Part shown: positions 1 to 7,174 of the stretch, in pieces
How positions within the stretch are numbered: the stretch's first letter is position 1
How the letters are laid out: every line of letters starts with the position of its first letter
NCBI GenBank assembly: GCA_022826805.1
Contig: JAJDUH010000061.1
Span: forward strand, 1-37,341
Direction: 5' to 3'
DNA length: 37,341 nt
Origin: Candidatus Poribacteria bacterium
GTDB taxonomy: Bacteria; Poribacteria; WGA-4E; WGA-3G
Position numbers and translations under genes: made by a program
Notes under the pieces: model-generated
The model's input: only the letters and a program-made list of their open reading frames with translations
The model's database searches: none
Told to the model about the DNA's origin: nothing

Positions 1-638
1 AACATGCCTGTCATCAAGCAATGGACATAACATCTCAGAAAGCCATGTATTGAAGGCAATCCTATCGCAACTGCCGGCAAAAAGCACAGGAGCCGTCAAA
101 CGTCCTTTCAGGCGTGCAGCAATCAACGTCGTGCTTCTATAACGATTGCTTGCCACCTTAGCTTCAACACAGAGGCCTTTAGGCGCATAAGCATACTCAC
201 GGAAATCTGTTTCACTGAAACCCGTCTCGTCAATATAAACTGCCTCTTTGCCACCGACGACGGTTTCTGCTTGAAGTGCCAAGAGATAGGCTTGACGTTT
301 TATGGGACACTGTTCTTTGTAGGTACACGTCTTTTTTTTCGCGTGATATGCAATGTTTTCAGTCCATACCAGATAGAGTGTCTGGAAACACCAAAATGGG
401 CGGCACGCTCCTTTTGGGTCGCATCTGGAAAGTCGGCGACGTGTTGCCTGAGAGCTTGATAATCGAGACTGCGAGGCCCTCGGGGCCCCGGCTTCTCAGA
501 AAGGAGCGGGTCTTGAGCAGTCAACCATTTATAGATGCAGGTTCTCGAGATACCAAACCGTCGTGAAGCTGCTGCTTTAGAACCGCCATTGCGAATGTAG
601 TCAAGAACGCATTTGCGGAAATCTGATGAATAGCTCAT
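1..638 (-). CDS. IS630-family transposase, N-terminal part, read through a -1 frameshift
   Basis: Translation most likely begins at the ATG at 638-636 (MSYSSDFRKCVL...), a typical IS630 opening. A longer ATG start at 674 adds 12 residues that look non-coding. Residues 1-50 form a helix-turn-helix (GSKAAASRRFGISRTCIYKW), and a second winged-helix-like segment follows. The first frame stops at 300. Just before that, a run of eight A residues on the coding strand (complement of 332-339) allows a -1 slip of the A AAA AAA G type. The -1 frame then stays open to the window edge and encodes a linker and YIDETGF, whose Asp is the first catalytic acid of the DDE domain. Some IS630-type elements are known to make their transposase by frameshifting. 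An inactivating indel is the alternative. The later catalytic acids lie outside the window. Confidence 0.75.
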
Positions 639-700
639 AAGACAAAGTCTTACATAAATCTGAGAATATGTCAACTTATTTCTGGGCTTTACTATAAATT
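1..700 (-). mobile_element. IS630-family insertion sequence, partial (runs off the left edge)
   Basis: The minus strand carries a helix-turn-helix transposase N-terminus followed, in the -1 frame, by the start of a DDE domain with the motif YIDETGF. This pairing is typical of IS630-type elements, which insert at TA. The other end lies outside the window, so terminal inverted repeats cannot be compared. The right boundary near 700 is a guess: an AT-rich stretch just upstream of the transposase start contains several TA dinucleotides. No stop codon interrupts the visible DDE part, so the element may be intact. Confidence 0.75.
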
Positions 701-872
701 AAGTTTCCCAGTCCTATTCCGCACCCCTTTCAATCCCAAAACGACTTATTGTGTAATATTTTCATAATTCAGGGGGTCATCTATGCCGGTGAGAATAAAC
801 GACAAGTGTTCTTGTATACCTACACAGCTTGAAAAGGGTTGGCAAATGTCATCTCGTTCTCTATATCCTACC

Positions 873-969
873 TAACATTCTTTTTATGGTTTTAGACTCG
901 GTTTGTATTCAGACATAGGACTATAACGACTTCTTTTCGGTAACATTCCTTTTATGGTTTTAGACTCGG
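873..969. repeat. 29-bp direct repeat, two copies 68 bp apart
   Basis: Positions 873-901 and 941-969 are identical except for one base. Both begin with taacattc and end with tttagactcgg. One copy spans the stop codon of the broken gene (884-1413) and the other lies within its last 30 codons, so the 3' end of that gene looks locally duplicated. Confidence 0.85.
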
Positions 970-1413
970 GTATCCCCTCATCAAAAAGGCTTTGTGGTGT
1001 AGCAAAGTATCTGTTCAATTCGTCTTTTATCTTATAGTCCGTTGATCTAAGTGTCATATCTGTCGGTATTGAAAACGTTTGGGTTCCGATGCACCGGCGT
1101 TTTTTATGCCAGCAGATTACCTCACCGTGCATCCCCACAAGGCGCATATATCCGTCTTCCACGTACCGATAGGATAGACATCTTGTATGCCGAGATGGTA
1201 TATATAGGTACGTATATAAGATTCATCGTATCCGGGGTGTAATTGAATCATGCTCACTGCATCAGCAAAAGCACAAGTTTCAATGGGGGTGAGAAGTCTA
1301 TATTTTACCTTTGATTTACTTGGATCGAATTCATAGTAATTGAGAAGCCTATATATTATCCTTGATACCTTTTCGTACCATCTGTACCAAAAGCGTTTAC
1401 CTTTAGAGGACAT
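884..1413 (-). pseudogene. Unknown protein gene interrupted by a frameshift
   Basis: I do not recognise the product. The first part starts at the ATG at 1413-1411 (MSSKGKRFWYRWYEK...). It is preceded by a good Shine-Dalgarno AAGGAG eight bases upstream, which argues that this was a real gene. That frame stops at 1117. A second frame, open through 1162-884, continues with similar composition (EDGYMRLVGMHGEV, then a basic HKKRRC stretch) and overlaps the first by about 45 bp. The simplest reading is one protein of about 170 residues broken by an indel around 1120-1190. The 3' end contains one copy of a 29-bp direct repeat. Two overlapping small genes or an assembly error are alternatives. Confidence 0.45.
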
Positions 1414-1488
1414 CTGTGTAACTCCTTGATTTGTGAGACTCGGTGTGTTTAAACAATGCAACCTCATAAAAAAGCATTTGAATAGCAA

Positions 1489-2099
1489 TGGGATACCTAC
1501 AGTCCTATAAGTGTGTAGTTTGGTCAGATACTATTTCGCTATTAGTAGTTTTGGGATTGGTTAAATTAGTTTTCACAGTGAATACCGATCATACTCCGTT
1601 TCTATCAGTTTTCAACCCACTGCTCGATCGTTCACATACCGAGCCTCAACACGTTTATCCGTTTCCATTTTTCGTAAGATATTAGCTATTACCCAGTCGT
1701 AGTCATCCCAATTCTTGATGCCGATGATTCTGGACACATCCACAGCACGCATATATTCAGGATACTCTTAAAGTAGCGTCGTCGAAATCACTTCTTGAAT
1801 ATAAAACACAATTGGTCGTTTATATGTCCCTGAAAAATGCTGGAATTTCGGTCAATGAATCCCTTCATAATATTGATTTGATATTTAAGGTGAATTTTGT
1901 ATTTGTGGTGCAGATTGTATGAAGTTGAAAAAATAGTTCAATAATTTTCCATAGATGCCCGGTGTGGTTAGGAAACTACACCTACCATCCCCGGTGCAAA
2001 CTGGAATTACCGATTTAAATTATTAATCTTCATATGGTTTGTGCTGCAGGAAGCCTTTATCGAGCTCGCGTTATAATAAATTGCGGTTCCATGGATATA
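1489..2099. other. Intergenic stretch with no credible gene; contains a small hairpin
   Basis: Short open frames here have no recognisable features. The only structure I see is a near-perfect hairpin at 1961-1982: a 9-bp stem with one G-U pair and a 4-nt loop. It is bracketed by two copies of cccggtg (about 1958-1964 and 1990-1996). The sequence is AT-rich and lies between a broken gene and a truncated gene, consistent with decaying accessory DNA. Confidence 0.6.
1961..1982. repeat. Small palindromic hairpin, possibly a dispersed mini-element
   Basis: GGTGTGGTT pairs with AACTACACC around an AGGA loop. No T-run follows on either strand, so it does not look like an intrinsic terminator. The flanking cccggtg repeats suggest a small mobile-type palindrome. 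Confidence 0.5.
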
Positions 2100-2597
2100 T
2101 TAACCACCGCTTGACTCTAAAGCCTGTCGAAAATCCTCCGCGTTTTCTGCAAGGATTGCGGCACGAAACAGCTGCTTGAGGCGTTGCGAGTCGTCAATTG
2201 CCTCTAATGCTGGCTTGAAAGTGCGCGCGGCATCGGGCTGCAATCGCAATTCCAGTACCTCAAGGATGTCTTCAAGCGCGCGTTCTTTTACACCCTGTTG
2301 GAGTCCTTGTTGGTGCGCTTCTGCTGTAGCTTGCTCTGTCCAATATTCAATAATATTAGATTGCTGCATCGTTTCCTCCTGAATGGTGTTTGAAATTGTC
2401 TCCGGTTCATAAATTAAATTCCCCAAAACTGCAAGACTTCCGAGATATGCTGGCTTGTTTGGGACATCAATGCTATCTGCGGTTTGAACACAACGGCGCA
2501 ACCAGTCCTCAGCATCTACACCAGCAGGACGCTGCATTAAGGGTGTGAAGGGAAGTAAACCTATTGGCTTTGTATCAAGAATCTGTTGCCCATCCAT
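2100..2597 (-). pseudogene. C-terminal remnant of an Rpn/PD-(D/E)XK-type transposase-associated protein
   Basis: The 165 residues resemble the C-terminal half of Rpn-family proteins (putative recombination-promoting nucleases of about 300 residues). They show a LLPFTPLMQ-type strand, a helical middle section, the sequence AEAHQQGLQQGVKERAL, and a C-terminal helical repeat that ends in LFRAAILAENAEDFRQALE. The N-terminal PD-(D/E)XK nuclease domain is absent. The reading frame extends only eight codons upstream of the ATG (NKVFRLIE, which still fits the family) before a TAA, so the gene is 5'-truncated. It could still yield a small helical protein, but a nuclease function is not supported. Family assignment is by eye. 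Confidence 0.55.
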
Positions 2598-2709
2598 CTC
2601 GATGAGACGGAAAACCTTATTTTATTTCTTTGCCCATTTCGCGAATTATACCATACGTCTACAATGCGAATCAAATTTTTTAGGTTGATTTGATGCATCA
2701 ATGAGAAGT

Positions 2710-3765
2710 TTAGTGCTGTGGGGCGGTTTCCTCGTTTGACTGTGTATTGTAGCGGATTGTTAATACTGGACGGAGGTTTTCATCAGCTGCCTCTTTTGAT
2801 GAGAAAACGATAGGGGCATTGCCATCTTGCAGCGCAAAAAGATACCCGTAATTATAATCGGGGTTCGCTACCCAAAAGCGGACTGCCTCGGTGAGCAAGG
2901 CACTTTCAAACGTATAACGTTTCCCTGCTCCACTAATTTCGCATGTCCCATCAATACGATGTGCAACATCTTCGGAACCGTTATAATCGCTTTCGTTATC
3001 ACCGTCTATTCCGGCTAACATCGCTTGCGCGGGCGGTTTATTCCACGGGAGATTACGGTGCAACGCGCTGTTGTAGGTGAGTTCATTGTCTTCTGCGCGT
3101 TCGGAGATGCCTCTCCCTTCTCGCCACGGGAGCAGGACACGTCGGAAAAGTACGGTCTGTGCAGCATCTGTTTCACACTTTTGTACATGTAGGCTTATCG
3201 TTGCTTCTAAGACCTGTATCGGCTCTCGGATGCCCATATCTTCAAACGCATCATATAGGTCAAAGGCGGCAAAAAAGACACTGCCTGTCGGATCGCATAG
3301 GAGCGTCGGTGCCGCACCGGCATTGTTATTTCGAGTCTTACGGTCTTTGTTGACAAGCAGCGTTGTATCCTGTAAACCTCCAGAGAATGTAACAGCATCG
3401 CCTGTGCCGAAGGTAATTTCATTTACGGGTGGGAGTGTTATAACTATTCCTGTTTGTGAATTTGGGAGTGTGAGATGATAGGTTTTCTCTATCTCTAATG
3501 GTGTGGTGAGCAGCAAAACGCGGTTCAGCCGTTGATCGAGCAGGGCGTATTCCAGTTGGACATCTGGTGCAATTAAATAATTATCAAGGTTTTCCGCGGT
3601 TTCTGCTTGCAATTGTCCGTTGAATTGTAACTGAATCGCCGTTTGTGAAAGGGGGACTGCTTCCAGCAGTTTTGGAAAGTCTGCTGAGTTGGCGGCTGAG
3701 ATGTGGCAAAATAGCAATGATGGCAATATTAGAAATCTGTATGCTATGCTAAAATATGGTTTCAA
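2710..3765 (-). CDS. Secreted DNRLRE-domain protein with an N-terminal SbsA-like Ig domain
   Basis: This 351-residue protein has a signal peptide (about 1-28, hydrophobic core LILPSLLFCHISA, likely cleavage after SANSA). Next comes a domain of about 80 residues resembling SbsA-type bacterial Ig folds (AVPLSQTAIQLQFNGQL...LTLPN). The rest looks like a DNRLRE domain: a beta-rich module with DTTLLV near its start, LPWREGRGI in the middle, and the closing FSSKEAADENLRPVLTIRY. Such domains occur in secreted carbohydrate-active and surface proteins; no catalytic residues are evident. The start codon is TTG (3765-3763), supported by GGAG a few bases upstream. It lies 78 bp downstream of the phosphodiester glycosidase gene, with a dispersed repeat in the gap, so it may be co-transcribed with it. 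Confidence 0.65.
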   Translation of the reverse strand: MKPYFSIAYRFLILPSLLFCHISAANSADFPKLLEAVPLSQTAIQLQFNGQLQAETAENLDNYLIAPDVQLEYALLDQRLNRVLLLTTPLEIEKTYHLTLPNSQTGIVITLPPVNEITFGTGDAVTFSGGLQDTTLLVNKDRKTRNNNAGAAPTLLCDPTGSVFFAAFDLYDAFEDMGIREPIQVLEATISLHVQKCETDAAQTVLFRRVLLPWREGRGISERAEDNELTYNSALHRNLPWNKPPAQAMLAGIDGDNESDYNGSEDVAHRIDGTCEISGAGKRYTFESALLTEAVRFWVANPDYNYGYLFALQDGNAPIVFSSKEAADENLRPVLTIRYNTQSNEETAPQH

Positions 3766-3786
3766 AATGAGTCTCCAAAACTACCT

Positions 3787-3831
3787 GTCGCGAGCGGGGA
3801 AACACTCAAGCAAAAACACTCGCTCCTACAG
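3787..3831 (+). repeat. Dispersed intergenic repeat, copy 1 (interrupted)
   Basis: It begins with gtcgcgagcgggga and ends with cgctcctacag, matching the two ends of the family consensus (GTCGCGAACTGGAG, then GCTCCTACAG) with extra sequence between them. It lies between the glycosidase gene and the DNRLRE gene. Confidence 0.55.
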
Positions 3832-3843
3832 AAGAACCGCGAT

Positions 3844-5037
3844 CTACGGGGTATATGCTGTGATAAAGACAGCGTTCAAGACATCTCGTTCCTGCTGTCC
3901 GGAAGGTTTGTTGATAACGGTGTCGTTGACCACGAAGGTGCTGGAGGAGCCACCGTCAAGATTAATCGCTTCCGTTGCTCCCAGTTCGATAAGAATGCTG
4001 GCGAGTTCATAGAGGGTTAGACCGGTACTATACTTTGGTTGCCGTCCGTCTGCGACTACCAAAAAGAGTGTATCTGCATTATAACCGAGTGCTGTTCGGG
4101 GTTCGTGGCTGAGATTTAGCACAGATGAGCGTTTGCCGGGTGTGTGTCGCTTTTCGGCGTTGTGCATCTCTTCAAGCGTTTCATTTATCTTCCCGTTTTT
4201 GAGGAGACGGAGCCGTCCGCCTATAGCGTGGCGAACCTGATTCCATTCAGGTGGGGAGAGGGAGAGTTTGAGCGTGCCGTTTGCCCCGGCATTGAACTCG
4301 GAGATACTTTGATCTTTTAGTCTCGCGTTAATCCAGAGCACTGCGCCATCTCTCGGAATTAGGCTGTTTCCATCCTGTGAAACGTTTTCTACACGATAGG
4401 GGTGTTCGTAGTTTGGGATCAAAGGGAGTGAGAGTCCACTGATTATTATCTCTCTGCCTCGGCGGCGGTTGGTGCGCGTCGATTCTCCAAGACGCGGTGT
4501 ATAGAGTGTTACCTGACACCCATCAAGCCTACGCTGGTTGATACAGCCGAGCGATAGCGTATGCGTGCCTATTTCAACACTGGCTTTCATCTCAACGGAA
4601 GAACTTAGGAATTCGCCGGATTCCGTTACGCCGAAACACGCCTCGGTATCAGTGGGTTGTGTGATCAATTCGCCGTCTTGGATGTGCAAGTTTTCTAATA
4701 CGCCGCCGTAACCACGCATATCACCGAGGACGCCAAAGCCTCCATTGACTGCGACGAGAACGCGCCGATCTCCCCCTTGGTTGCGACGGTTTGCCATGGA
4801 GCGCACAGTCTCTTTACCGAGAACTTGCGCGTTTGCAAGTGCCACCTCAAAGTGCAGTGTCGGCTCGTGTCGAGACATCTCAGCAACGTAAAGCACGCAT
4901 GTTTCGACATCCCAATTGTAACGATAGATTTGGATACCGGGTGTTGCGTCCGGAAATAGCACCTCTTTGCTACCACCGGCTTGTGTGAGGGTGGTTGTCA
5001 TCAAAAGAAGACAGATGATGGTGGGGAATCTATACAT
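3844..5037 (-). CDS. Secreted phosphodiester glycosidase (NAGPA/DUF2233 family)
   Basis: The C-terminal half carries hallmarks of the phosphodiester glycosidase family (related to the N-acetylglucosamine-1-phosphodiester 'uncovering enzyme'; bacterial members occur near exopolysaccharide genes). These are RTALGYNADTLFLVVADGR, a helix LYELASILIELGATEAINLDGGSSST and the closing PSGQQERDVLNAVFI. I prefer the ATG at 5037 (MYRFPTIICLLLMTTTLTQAGG), which gives a clean signal peptide and overlaps the folB stop by only 8 bp; the ATG at 5082 would add 15 residues inside folB. The mature protein is about 375 residues and exported. The substrate is unknown; sugar phosphodiesters of surface or environmental polysaccharides are plausible. 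Confidence 0.75.
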   Translation of the reverse strand: MYRFPTIICLLLMTTTLTQAGGSKEVLFPDATPGIQIYRYNWDVETCVLYVAEMSRHEPTLHFEVALANAQVLGKETVRSMANRRNQGGDRRVLVAVNGGFGVLGDMRGYGGVLENLHIQDGELITQPTDTEACFGVTESGEFLSSSVEMKASVEIGTHTLSLGCINQRRLDGCQVTLYTPRLGESTRTNRRRGREIIISGLSLPLIPNYEHPYRVENVSQDGNSLIPRDGAVLWINARLKDQSISEFNAGANGTLKLSLSPPEWNQVRHAIGGRLRLLKNGKINETLEEMHNAEKRHTPGKRSSVLNLSHEPRTALGYNADTLFLVVADGRQPKYSTGLTLYELASILIELGATEAINLDGGSSSTFVVNDTVINKPSGQQERDVLNAVFITAYTP

Positions 5038-5389
5038 TACTACGAGAAATCTCAACGGCAAAATAGTTAATCGGTTGCTCAATCGGTGGGTGCAGCTTCT
5101 TAACGATGAGATGGACCTCTTCGACTGCGAATTCAGTTAAGATTACTGTTGCGATTTTTTCAGCGAGTGCCTCAATGAGTTGGAAGGACTGCTGCGTTCC
5201 AATCTCAACGATACGTGTGACGACTGCAGCGTAATTAATGGTATCTGTAAGTGTGTCGGTCCCGCCGGCGTTTGCAAGGTCACAACCCAAAGTAGCATCA
5301 ATTTCATAATGGCCACCAACTTGGCGTTCCGCTTCTGGAACGCCGTGATGGCCATGAAATCGGATGCCTTTAAGGATGAGCTTGTCCAT
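5030..5389 (-). CDS. folB: Dihydroneopterin aldolase
   Basis: It converts 7,8-dihydroneopterin to 6-hydroxymethyl-7,8-dihydropterin in folate synthesis, in the cytoplasm. The sequence MDKLILKGIRFHGHHGVPEAER is the typical N-terminus. The middle contains DTINYAAVVTRIVEIG and LIEALAEKIA, and VKKLHPPIEQPI carries the conserved lysine/proline region near the active site. From the ATG at 5389 the length is 119 residues, normal for the family; an upstream in-frame ATG at 5521 would add 44 unrelated residues and run into the lipoprotein gene. It lies 40 bp downstream of the lipoprotein gene and overlaps the glycosidase start. No other folate genes are in the window. Confidence 0.92.
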   Translation of the reverse strand: MDKLILKGIRFHGHHGVPEAERQVGGHYEIDATLGCDLANAGGTDTLTDTINYAAVVTRIVEIGTQQSFQLIEALAEKIATVILTEFAVEEVHLIVKKLHPPIEQPINYFAVEISRSNV

Positions 5390-5429
5390 TATTTTAGTGA
5401 AGCTTGCAAGCCAAAACTTGCTATTGATT

Positions 5430-6041
5430 CTATTCTTCTTCGATTTCTCCGAAGGTATAGGCAGGATCGATGAGGTCTTTAATCTGTTTTCCAAACTTTC
5501 CAGCGGTGTAATCGATGGCACGAATTTTCCAGTCCGTACCGTCCTTTTTCAGTGCGGAAATCAGATCTCCCCCTTGGTTGCCCCAATTATAGGCACCTCG
5601 CAAAATAGCTTCTTTGCCTCGACTATCAATAGCGATGTAGGTGATATCAACTTCCATTTTTCCACCGCGGAGTCGGAAAATTCCCGCCCATGCTTTCGAT
5701 ACTGCCTTTCCGCCTTCGTTTTTTTCAAAGGTACCAGCCCAAAATGTCCAAGCAGTGAAAATATCTTTGCTTTCGCCTGAGAGCCAGACTTCTGTGAGCG
5801 TATCCTCGTCCTTATCGCCGTGAGCGACAGTGTACACGGCGTAAAGATCACGAATAGCTTGCTCCTCAGCAGCAAAGTCAATATCTCTTCCCAGAGTTGG
5901 CGTTTCTTCCGCTGGTTGAGATGCCGTCGTGGTTGGGGTCTGCGTTTCGGTCGATTCGGGCTCCGGGTCGTCTCCACCACAGGCGATCATGCCGGTGACA
6001 AGCAGCATGATGATAAAATAACATATCGCTTTCGGTTTCAT
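5430..6041 (-). CDS. Lipoprotein with an NTF2/SnoaL-like domain
   Basis: Residues 1-21 are a lipoprotein signal peptide (LLVTGMIAC; Cys21 would be lipidated), followed by an acidic, Thr/Gln/Pro-rich spacer (about 22-50). Residues 55-195 look like an NTF2/DUF4440-like cone fold: a helix EEQAIRDLYAVYTVAHGDKDEDTLTEVW, then alternating strands that end in DGTDWKIRAIDYTAG. A strong Shine-Dalgarno (AGGAGG) sits just before the ATG. Such proteins may bind small ligands or be structural; no catalytic residues can be assigned. The gene heads the minus-strand group with folB and the glycosidase. Confidence 0.7.
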   Translation of the reverse strand: MKPKAICYFIIMLLVTGMIACGGDDPEPESTETQTPTTTASQPAEETPTLGRDIDFAAEEQAIRDLYAVYTVAHGDKDEDTLTEVWLSGESKDIFTAWTFWAGTFEKNEGGKAVSKAWAGIFRLRGGKMEVDITYIAIDSRGKEAILRGAYNWGNQGGDLISALKKDGTDWKIRAIDYTAGKFGKQIKDLIDPAYTFGEIEEE

Positions 6042-6372
6042 TGTTTACCTCCTGCGTTAAGTCCAAAATAGGTGAACCACATTCACACCATTTCTTTATT
6101 ATATCAGAATTTTCAATAAATATCAACATAATTTTGGATTTTGCTGAAGGTTTATAGTAATGGGGACAATTAATGATAAAATTAATGGTTGTCAGTTGTC
6201 AGTTATCAGTTGACGGGAAGAGTAGTATAGTTGCGAGTTTGTTCCTACGGGCGGACTGAATGAATCTGACGGGTTTTCACTAAGAAGTTGCCTCATAACC
6301 GATTTTATGCTATACTTTATAGTGTAATTGACATGTTGTTAACCTCCACAATTCTGTTGCAAAGGAATTCTT
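6042..6372. other. Intergenic region between divergent genes with repeats and the moaD promoter
   Basis: This 331-bp stretch separates the lipoprotein gene (minus) from moaD (plus). It contains a stuttered cagttgtcagttatcagttg motif (about 6190-6213), which recurs in degenerate form near 37069-37135; a partial copy of the tcctac repeat family (6231-6250); and the moaD promoter at 6288-6316. I see no additional gene. Confidence 0.6.
6288..6316 (+). promoter_or_regulatory. Sigma-70-type promoter for moaD-moaE
   Basis: TTGCCT (6288-6293) and TATACT (6311-6316) are separated by exactly 17 bp. Transcription would start near 6322-6324, leaving a leader of about 50 bases before the moaD ATG at 6373. 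Confidence 0.65.
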
Positions 6373-6627
6373 ATGAATGTCACAGTTAAATACTTTGCCG
6401 TATGCCACGAAATGTTAGATAGATCTGAAGAAGAGATGGACCTGCCAGACGGTGCTACTGTCAAAACAATTTTACAACGTCTTGAGGAAGAATGGCCCGA
6501 AATCGCTGAGTTTTATGAAGTGATGCAAATGTCTGTCAATTGGGAATACGCTACCGAAAATACTGAACTCGCTGAGGGAGATGAGGTTGCCTTGATTCCA
6601 CCTGTGACGGGGGGATGTGATGTTTAA
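6373..6627 (+). CDS. moaD: Molybdopterin synthase small (sulfur-carrier) subunit
   Basis: MoaD is a ubiquitin-fold protein that carries sulfur as a C-terminal thiocarboxylate for converting cPMP to molybdopterin with MoaE. The 84-residue product matches the family: MNVTVKYFAVCHEML at the start, then LPDGATVKTILQRLEEEWPE, then EGDEVALIPPVTGG near the end. The oddity is that the essential Gly-Gly is not terminal: three more residues (Cys-Asp-Val) follow before TAA. The codons for the tail overlap the start of moaE by 8 bp (ATGTTTAA), and the G-run that encodes Gly-Gly also serves as the moaE Shine-Dalgarno. Either the tail is removed or it is tolerated. Confidence 0.9.
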   Translation: MNVTVKYFAVCHEMLDRSEEEMDLPDGATVKTILQRLEEEWPEIAEFYEVMQMSVNWEYATENTELAEGDEVALIPPVTGGCDV

Positions 6628-7072
6628 AATAACCACTGAAGTTATTACGGGCGCGGAAGTGCGTGAAGCGGTAGAGGGACCAGATGCTGGGGCAGTAGTA
6701 TTGTTCTTTGGTACGGTTCGGAATAACACCGGTGGCAGAGCAGTGAAACATCTTGAATATGAGGCGTACCCTCCGATGGCAGAGCAGAAAATGGCAGAGA
6801 TCGCACAAGAGGTCTCCGAGAAATGGGGACTTGATCGCGTTGCGATGATTCATCGCGTTGGAAGGCTGGAGATCGGAGAGGTGAGTGTAGCTGTAGCGGT
6901 CGCTTCACCGCATCGCAAAGACGCATTTGAAGCAGGCCAATATACAATGGATCGTCTCAAACAGATTGTTCCTATCTGGAAACGGGAAGTGTGGGCAGAC
7001 GGTGAAGCGGAGTGGGTAAAACCCGATGCTGTCTTTTTCGATGCGCCTGATATGCGTAAAACCTCTCAATAG
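6620..7072 (+). CDS. moaE: Molybdopterin synthase catalytic subunit
   Basis: MoaE uses the MoaD thiocarboxylate to insert the dithiolene sulfurs into cPMP. Family features are clear: AVVLFFGTVRNNTGG, HLEYEAYPPMAEQKM, RVAMIHRVGRLEIGEVSVAV, SPHRKDAFEA and PIWKREVWADGEAEWV with the active-site lysine region. I place the start at the ATG at 6620 (150 residues), which overlaps moaD by 8 bp; a GTG at 6617 is the alternative. The pair is translationally coupled. Other moa/mob genes are not in the window. Confidence 0.92.
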   Translation: MFKITTEVITGAEVREAVEGPDAGAVVLFFGTVRNNTGGRAVKHLEYEAYPPMAEQKMAEIAQEVSEKWGLDRVAMIHRVGRLEIGEVSVAVAVASPHRKDAFEAGQYTMDRLKQIVPIWKREVWADGEAEWVKPDAVFFDAPDMRKTSQ

Positions 7073-7104
7073 ATTGGCTGACTCCCTAATCATATAAGAA
7101 GTCT

Positions 7105-7158
7105 GTAAGTGGCACTCTATACCAGACTTACATGTAGGAAAGGTTGAGTGCCATTTAC
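7105..7158. terminator. Long hairpin between convergent moaE and the M20 deacylase gene
   Basis: Bases 7105-7117 pair with 7146-7158 to give a 13-bp stem (core TGGCACTC / GAGTGCCA, one G-U pair) around a 28-nt loop. It lies 32 bp after the moaE stop and 16 bp after the end of the oppositely oriented gene, a position that suits a bidirectional terminator. It lacks a clean U-run, so efficiency is uncertain. Confidence 0.5.
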
Positions 7159-7174
7159 TTATCTGCTGGAGGTG

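Noticed and set aside
1488..1685. Plus-strand frame of 65 codons
   Set aside because: No ribosome site, no family resemblance, and composition typical of non-coding AT-rich DNA.
3077..3478. Plus-strand frame of 133 codons
   Set aside because: Antisense to the DNRLRE-type gene; composition (Ser/Arg/Cys-rich) is that of a shadow frame.
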